This document shows, in pieces, positions 29,372 through 33,863 of a stretch of 33,863 nucleotides of DNA (positions are counted from its first letter, which is position 1; the number at the start of each line of letters is the position of its first letter). Location: assembly GCA_017991395.1 (NCBI GenBank), contig JAGOQQ010000001.1, positions 1 through 33,863 on the forward strand, in the 5' to 3' direction. Source of the stretch: Minisyncoccota bacterium. Lineage in GTDB: Bacteria > Patescibacteriota > Minisyncoccia > Phycocordibacterales > UBA9973. The notes beneath the pieces are model-generated. The model was not told the origin of the DNA. It ran no database searches and was given only the letters and a program-made list of their open reading frames with translations. Position numbers and translations under genes: made by a program.

Positions 29372-29549
29372 GTTGTATATATTTCTTTTGCCAATAGTCG
29401 CTATTTGAGCTGTAATAATTCTTTATTGTTTCTAGGTGCGTGGCGTAGAATTCACTCTCTTTCTCGTCCAGCACCTGCCCTTCAAGGGTTTTTTCATCAA
29501 GTCTCCACATCTCCTTGAGAATTATATTGAGTTCTGGGTTTAGTGCCAT
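29355..29549 (-). CDS. Hypothetical 64-residue protein upstream of pheS
   Basis: A short polar, helical protein (MALNPELNIILKEMWRLDEK to YWQKKYIQHGNKN) overlapping the pheS start by 17 bp, which suggests translational coupling. GAAG lies 3 nt before the ATG. The predicted promoter 29574-29602 serves it first. I do not recognise a family. It may be a small partner or leader peptide of the synthetase. Confidence 0.6.
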   Translation of the reverse strand: MALNPELNIILKEMWRLDEKTLEGQVLDEKESEFYATHLETIKNYYSSNSDYWQKKYIQHGNKN

Positions 29550-29573
29550 ATCTTCATATTCTACTAGAGATTC

Positions 29574-29602
29574 ATACTACAGTCGAGAACGGTATTTTGC
29601 AA
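29574..29602 (-). promoter_or_regulatory. Promoter of the pheS operon
   Basis: On the minus strand TTGCAA (29597-29602) and TAGTAT (29574-29579) are separated by 17 bp. This is the third promoter here with a TTGCAA -35 box, again for a translation gene. Confidence 0.5.
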
Positions 29603-29679
29603 CCATGAATCAGACTTTAGTGGTTAGTCTTTAGACTTTAGAGAACTCATAATCCATAAAAATATACTATAATGCATAT

Positions 29680-29811
29680 ATGAAAAAAATGTATCTTTGG
29701 AGCATAGTAATAATTCTCGGACTGGGAAGTATTGGGTATATTCTTGGATGGATCGACAATGGTCCAAAAAAAGTAAACGTCGAAGAAATTCCTAGTAGGT
29801 TGGATGAGTAG
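29680..29811 (+). CDS. 43-residue single-pass membrane peptide
   Basis: A short frame that reads MKKMYLWSIVIILGLGSIGY and then ILGWIDNGPKKVNVEEIPSR before LDE. It has a basic N-terminus, one membrane helix (residues 5-24) and a charged exterior or cytoplasmic tail. A perfect -10 box TATAAT (29668-29673) lies 6 nt upstream of the ATG, which fits a leaderless mRNA. No -35 consensus or terminator is obvious. Function unknown. Confidence 0.55.
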   Translation: MKKMYLWSIVIILGLGSIGYILGWIDNGPKKVNVEEIPSRLDE

Positions 29812-30085
29812 AAAGTAGGTTATACCTAGAACGCAAAGCGTAGAGCGTAAAAACAAGATTCCGTGTCATCCTGAACTTGTTTCAGGATCTCGAAAGTTTT
29901 TTTAATATGATCAATTCTTGATTCATTCTTACCCCTCCGCCCTTCGGGCACCTTTTCTTACAGAAACTGTACACCTTTTGGATATATTTCTTCACAAGTT
30001 CGAAATCTATCACAAAAGGTCTTGCGCTTGGGTCTCTATCCCAAGCTCACCTCGCGGGGAGGATTGAATTTCTACTTCCTACTAT
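29812..30085. repeat. Repeat-rich intergenic region
   Basis: About 270 bp without a gene, made of several repeat families. 29828-29850 holds GTAGAGCGT words, also found near 25590-25615. 29866-29890 is a REP-like hairpin (ATCCTGAA-CTTGT-TTCAGGAT). 29929-29953 is the second exact copy of the 25-bp GC-rich repeat. 29970-30060 holds ACCTTTTG/CAAAAGGT and GCTTGGG/CCCAAGC inverted repeats. 30070-30098 is a TAGTAAGTA-type run. Confidence 0.7.
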
Positions 30086-33082
30086 CTACTTACTACTCAC
30101 TGCCCCATACACTCTCTTCGCCAGTTCACAATGTTCACACACACTCGCTCCGCTACCTAATGGCTTGAAGTTGCACGGACGGTCCACCCATTCTCCCGAA
30201 GAAAGAAGTCGCACATAATCCGAAATATCACGCACAAGCAAGTCTATTTCTTCATTTCCAACATGAGTACTGTACACGCCATTTTTATCATCCAAATCTG
30301 CTTCAAGAAAAAGAAGTCTTGAACTATCTACCACCTTGCCCTTTTCAGCTCCATACACAAGATATGAATACATCGCGAGCTGGCGCATAAAGCTTGAGAG
30401 TCTGCCTTCATCATCCCGTTTCTCAATCATTCCGCTAGTTTTACTTGTTCCAGTTTTAAAATCTGTCACCACAAGTCTGCCGTCTGGAAATCGCTCTGTG
30501 AGGTCAATTTTCCCATACATGGTGAGATCAGGAAATCGTGAGTCACGATACGAAAGTGAACGCTCTGTTGTGCGGTCTTTGGCGAGATGCGGATAATACT
30601 TTTCCATCCATACTTCGACAGCTTCCATTCCCTCTCGGGTAAGTCGAGTGAGTGCACTTGTATCTGTCACACCTTCGTATTCAAGTTCTTCGCTGATTGT
30701 TTTTTTAATAAATGCGCTTGTTGGTTTTTTGTCTTCAAGAAGAATTTTTTCAATTGTACTGTGTACTGCGCTACCAAATTTTAGGCTTTCGGTTTTGAGA
30801 TCAGGAAGTTTGAGCAAATTTCTAAAATACCATTTCCATGGACATTCGAAAAAGTTGTTCAGTAGCGTCACAGACACCTTTGCATCAGTATATATTTCAC
30901 TCACATTTTCTTTGAGTATTACAAGTGCGTCACTTTCTGGCTTCTCTTCCATCGACACATACACACGCGGATCATCAGCCAAAAGTTCGTTTTGTGTATG
31001 AGTCGCGTCCTTTTTATCAAAAATATCTTGCGGGATTTCTTGCAAAATTTCTGCAAGCTCTAGTGTTCCACCTGTATGAGAAGTTGTTGCATGCGAAATA
31101 ATACAATGCTTTTTTGCACGAGTGATTGCCACATACAGTTCACGCTTTGCAACTGCTTTATCTTTTTGTTCAACTTTTGCCTGAAGTGATTCTGGAAGTA
31201 CAAACATTGCTTTCTTACTCGCCATGAGCACGCTTTCATTCATATGACCAATCCACACATGTTCAAACTCAAGACCTTTTGAGCCGTGAAGTGTCATTAC
31301 CGACACACCCTTATCACCGCCAAGTGTAGCCATTGAAAGTGAGTGATTGTACTGTTCGAGTCTGTTAAGGTAATTCAAAAAATCTGCCAATGTTGCTTTT
31401 TTATTTTTTTCAGAAAACTCAGTTGCAAGATGAATACTTGTCCGTACAATCTCCACGCGCAAAACAAGCTCTTCATGCCCAACCGCTTTTTCCACCAAAA
31501 GTTCATTTCCTATTTTGTGAATAATTTCAATCAGTGAATGAGTATGTGAATAGGTGATCCACAAAGAAAGTGTTTTGCCCCATTTTGAAATTGTATTTGC
31601 ATCATCAAAAAGACTTCCACTTTTGCCGTGCCCTACGAGTGTATCCACGGACAATTTTCTTGTGTCAGTCTCATGCAAAAAAGTATGAGCGTCCAAAATT
31701 GGAATATTTGAAGTACGATCCAAAATTGTCTGTGAAAGTGCAATGGTATCAAATGGATTTACCATCACCGAAAGAACATTTCTAAATGACTGCGTTTCGT
31801 GCGCATCAAAAAACGACACACCATGAGTTGATCTGACTGGGATACCCAAATTTTGAAGTGTTGAGAGCGCAGAAAGTACATGACGATTTTTGGGCACAAG
31901 CAGCGCACACTCTTCTGGTGCGATACCATTTTCTATCTGTTGTTTAAAATACAATCCTGCGCCAATGATTTCATCCCGAGGATACACATATTCAAAAAGT
32001 GACACAGGATGAGTCTCCTCACGATTACTGTTTAGTTTTTCATGAGTGAGGCTACTTTTCAAAAGAGTGTCCGCAAGTGAAAGGATGGGTGCTGTAGAGC
32101 GATAATTTTCTGTGAGTGTTATCAAATGCGCTTTACCAAACGCAGTTTTGAATTCTTCAAAATACGAAAGCGACGCTCCTCCAAATCCATAGATAAGCTG
32201 TCGATCATCTCCCACCACAAAAATATTTGGCTTCTCGGTGCTTTTCCAGACAGCTTGAAGAAACGCATTTTGAACTCCTGAAGAATCTTGGTGTTCATCT
32301 ACCAGTACATACAAATATGCCTCTCGAAGATCAGCACACACACCATCATTTTCCTCCACAAGTTTTACGGCGTACTCAAGTACATCATCGTAGTCAACAA
32401 GATCATTCTCTTTTTTGTACGATTCATACAGTTCATAAAAAATGGCGACTTCTTTTGTGCGAGAAAGTGACTCAATTTTCTTTTGAATTTCCTTCTTGAG
32501 ATTTCCTTTGGATTCTCCGCGTGTTGATATGCTGTCTGGATCATTTTTCAATCGATCAATATCTCGATCAATTTCGACCATAAAATCAAAATGAGAAAGT
32601 CGCTCACGTTTCAATAGAGACACCAAGTTTTTTAAATCATTAAAATAGAGTGCGGGATTGCCTCGTGAATGAAGATGTTTCCAGTCTCGAGCATGGAGCA
32701 ACTGGTCCACCACAAGTACTGCATCCTCTTCTTTCAGAAGTTTTGGCGGCATCTCAAATTCGAGAAGTTCGTAGTATTTTTCAACAAGTGTATTCGCAAA
32801 ACTGTGAAATGTCTGGATTCCTACAGATCGCGCATCTTCACCAATATATTTATGGAGGCGCTCACGCATTGCCTTTACCCCTGCTCGCGTAAATGTGAGG
32901 CACAAAATCCCATCACCAGAAGTGTCTGTCTCCTGCAAAATCCGGGCAATTCGGAGAGTCAAAATCTGGGTCTTTCCTGTACCTGGACCGGCTATGACCA
33001 TGACTGGACCTTCTATGGTGTCCACTGCCTCCTTTTGGCGAAGATTGAGACCTTTGTATGCTTCCTGAAATAGATTACTCAT
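30086..33082 (-). CDS. UvrD/AddA-like helicase with C-terminal Fe-S PD-(D/E)XK nuclease
   Basis: A 998-residue SF1A DNA helicase fused to a nuclease. Helicase motifs: Walker A GPGTGKT (32-38), Ia LCLTFTRAGVKAMRERL, II LVDEHQD, III VVGDDRQLIYGFGGA, IV TLTENYRS, V MTLHGSKGLEFEHVWIGH and VI YVAITRAKKH. The C-terminal domain has GKIDLTERFPDG and VVTDFKTG of a RecB/AddB-type nuclease. The cysteines in FECPWKWYF, PCNFKPLG and VCEHCELAKRVY have the spacing of the AddB Fe-S staple. It probably resects or processes DNA ends as one polypeptide instead of AddAB or RecBCD. ATG 33082 (MSNLFQEAYKGLNLRQKEAV) is chosen. TATACT (33090-33095) lies 7 nt upstream, which fits a leaderless start. Confidence 0.93.
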   Translation of the reverse strand: MSNLFQEAYKGLNLRQKEAVDTIEGPVMVIAGPGTGKTQILTLRIARILQETDTSGDGILCLTFTRAGVKAMRERLHKYIGEDARSVGIQTFHSFANTLVEKYYELLEFEMPPKLLKEEDAVLVVDQLLHARDWKHLHSRGNPALYFNDLKNLVSLLKRERLSHFDFMVEIDRDIDRLKNDPDSISTRGESKGNLKKEIQKKIESLSRTKEVAIFYELYESYKKENDLVDYDDVLEYAVKLVEENDGVCADLREAYLYVLVDEHQDSSGVQNAFLQAVWKSTEKPNIFVVGDDRQLIYGFGGASLSYFEEFKTAFGKAHLITLTENYRSTAPILSLADTLLKSSLTHEKLNSNREETHPVSLFEYVYPRDEIIGAGLYFKQQIENGIAPEECALLVPKNRHVLSALSTLQNLGIPVRSTHGVSFFDAHETQSFRNVLSVMVNPFDTIALSQTILDRTSNIPILDAHTFLHETDTRKLSVDTLVGHGKSGSLFDDANTISKWGKTLSLWITYSHTHSLIEIIHKIGNELLVEKAVGHEELVLRVEIVRTSIHLATEFSEKNKKATLADFLNYLNRLEQYNHSLSMATLGGDKGVSVMTLHGSKGLEFEHVWIGHMNESVLMASKKAMFVLPESLQAKVEQKDKAVAKRELYVAITRAKKHCIISHATTSHTGGTLELAEILQEIPQDIFDKKDATHTQNELLADDPRVYVSMEEKPESDALVILKENVSEIYTDAKVSVTLLNNFFECPWKWYFRNLLKLPDLKTESLKFGSAVHSTIEKILLEDKKPTSAFIKKTISEELEYEGVTDTSALTRLTREGMEAVEVWMEKYYPHLAKDRTTERSLSYRDSRFPDLTMYGKIDLTERFPDGRLVVTDFKTGTSKTSGMIEKRDDEGRLSSFMRQLAMYSYLVYGAEKGKVVDSSRLLFLEADLDDKNGVYSTHVGNEEIDLLVRDISDYVRLLSSGEWVDRPCNFKPLGSGASVCEHCELAKRVYGAVSSK

Positions 33083-33120
33083 ACAAAGTAGTATACCGCT
33101 TTCTTTTGAAGTCACGAAGG

Positions 33121-33148
33121 TTGACAATTTCCCAGATTTTGATACTAT
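33121..33148 (+). promoter_or_regulatory. Promoter of the 69-residue gene
   Basis: TTGACA (33121-33126) and TACTAT (33143-33148) are separated by 16 bp, about 28 bp before the ATG at 33177. Confidence 0.65.
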
Positions 33149-33176
33149 AAAATTCTCACTAAAAAATGTTCTTTAT

Positions 33177-33386
33177 ATGGGATTAAGTCCACAGCAACAA
33201 AATGCTCGAACGAATGCGCTCAAGCACATGCAACAATTTATTTCATCAGGAGAGACTGACCTTGCTCATCTTCAAGAAGCCAAAAAAATCATGAAGAATG
33301 TTAAGCTCACGCTCAACAAAACAGCACCCCCAGAAGTACTGGCAAAAATTAAGCCTCACTGGGAAAAAATCCCACAAACGTCTTAA
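33177..33386 (+). CDS. Hypothetical 69-residue helical protein
   Basis: A small soluble protein (MGLSPQQQNARTNALKHMQQ to KIKPHWEKIPQTS) that I do not recognise. The N-terminal two-thirds is amphipathic helix and the C-terminus is proline-containing. It has its own promoter and terminator and is divergent from the helicase-nuclease gene. Confidence 0.7.
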   Translation: MGLSPQQQNARTNALKHMQQFISSGETDLAHLQEAKKIMKNVKLTLNKTAPPEVLAKIKPHWEKIPQTS

Positions 33387-33399
33387 TTGACAAAAACCC

Positions 33400-33427
33400 C
33401 AGCCACTCACAAGGTGGCTGTTTTTTT
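33400..33427 (+). terminator. Terminator of the 69-residue gene
   Basis: CAGCCAC and GTGGCTG form a perfect 7-bp stem with a 7-nt loop, followed by seven T. Confidence 0.92.
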
Positions 33428-33503
33428 ATTTCACGCACTAAAAATCTACCTCGCTTCTTAAGTTATTTTTACAATATAAATCAGCATATCCACAACAAAG
33501 TTC

Positions 33504-33537
33504 AATAAAAATACCCTCAGATGAGGGTATTTTTATT
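33504..33537 (-). terminator. Terminator of the right-edge membrane gene
   Basis: AATAAAAATACCCTC and GAGGGTATTTTTATT form a 15-bp stem with loop AGAT, with built-in T run on the minus strand. Confidence 0.92.
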
Positions 33538-33544
33538 CATTGAT

Positions 33545-33863
33545 TTATGACGCACTTTCTACTTGTTCTGTTTCAGCTGGACTGATGGGTGCGATTACTT
33601 CCTCTACTTTTGGTGTTTCCTCCGCCATTGCTACATTTTCACCTTTTAGTGCCATGTATATATGTGCCACCATCAACATTGAGATTGGTGCAGTGAATAT
33701 CCATCCGATAAATGTAATACCTCCCACAAAATTCAACATCCCAACAATTATCATTACAAGCAAAAGCTTGAGGCGATTTCCACTCGACATCATCTCTGCT
33801 TCAGTCATGACTTCTTTTGCCGAAATAGATTTTTCGATCGAAATATAACTGAAAAAATAATAT
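33545..33863 (-). CDS. Membrane protein, C-terminal part (5' end outside window)
   Basis: The frame is open from the right edge to the stop at 33545, about 105 codons. An internal ATG at 33808 exists, but the sequence before it (FFSYISIEKSISAKEV) reads like protein, so the gene very probably starts outside the window. A hydrophobic region (LKLLLVMIIVGMLNFVGGIT, then FIGWIFTAPISMLMVAHIYM) forms one or two membrane helices. The C-terminal tail is acidic, rich in E, P and A. The shape resembles small multi-pass membrane proteins of unknown function, and I cannot assign a family. Confidence 0.7.
   Translation of the reverse strand, partial: YYFFSYISIEKSISAKEVMTEAEMMSSGNRLKLLLVMIIVGMLNFVGGITFIGWIFTAPISMLMVAHIYMALKGENVAMAEETPKVEEVIAPISPAETEQVESAS

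Noticed and set aside
28772-29518. Plus-strand frame of 248 codons antisense to pheS
   Set aside because: Fully antisense to the catalytic core of PheRS, with a composition dominated by F, C, I and S, as expected for the complement of a real gene.

Overview
The window looks like a piece of a Candidate Phyla Radiation (Patescibacteria) genome, most likely a Parcubacteria-type lineage. This rests on gene content and gene form, not on a database search: a compact 1061-residue RpoB, an SMC of only 751 residues, a ThrRS without the TGS domain, a single-chain PheRS of mitochondrial type, a NusB-Nudix fusion, sparse Shine-Dalgarno sites, and many genes whose -10 box lies 5-10 nt from the start codon. 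The DNA is AT-rich and uses the standard code. Nearly all genes are housekeeping genes in short operons separated by strong intrinsic terminators.

Layout. 1-6000: rpoC (cut by the left edge) and rpoB on the minus strand, behind a strong promoter and a structured leader of about 160 nt. 6000-6900: two small unknown genes that diverge from overlapping consensus promoters. 6920-8640 (minus): rpsP, khpA and trmD, the usual 30S/tRNA-modification cluster without rimM. 8688-12833 (plus): rnr and two tandem CapA-like metallophosphatases. 12792-14255 (minus): two unknown envelope proteins. 14350-18842 (minus): rpmF, nusB-nudix, rnc and smc. 18930-21994 (minus): tRNA genes for Thr, Asp, Met and fMet with unusual attached repeats, a P-loop kinase, a DUF305 protein and a HAD-like protein. 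22550-25480 (plus): thrS and four small genes. 25630-29549: gyrB (minus), a small membrane protein (plus), and the pheS-type operon (minus). 29680-33863: a 43-residue membrane peptide, a repeat-rich gap, a UvrD-like helicase with a C-terminal Fe-S PD-(D/E)XK nuclease, a small unknown gene, and a membrane protein cut by the right edge.

The most unusual region is 18930-21720. Downstream of tRNA-Thr and of tRNA-Asp lies the same folded element: hairpins with identical loops (GCAG; TTACA on the plus strand) but different stems that compensate base by base, and a closing stem whose sequence copies the T-arm of the adjacent tRNA. Each tRNA 3' end is also one arm of a 26-30 bp inverted repeat. At tRNA-Thr the element recurs on both sides of an AT-rich kinase gene whose ATG lies in the tRNA-end copy. 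After the second copy comes a free-standing 57-nt sequence that closely matches the GTPase-associated centre of 23S rRNA, followed at once by a terminator. On the 5' side of tRNA-Asp are three identical 105-bp tandem repeats, each containing the first 17 nt of that tRNA. I recognise no integrase, transposase or described family that explains this arrangement. A tRNA-anchored cassette array, or a tRNA-maturation switch, are the two readings I favour.

All family assignments come from motifs read by eye. Promoter and leaderless-start calls are inferences from spacing and consensus.
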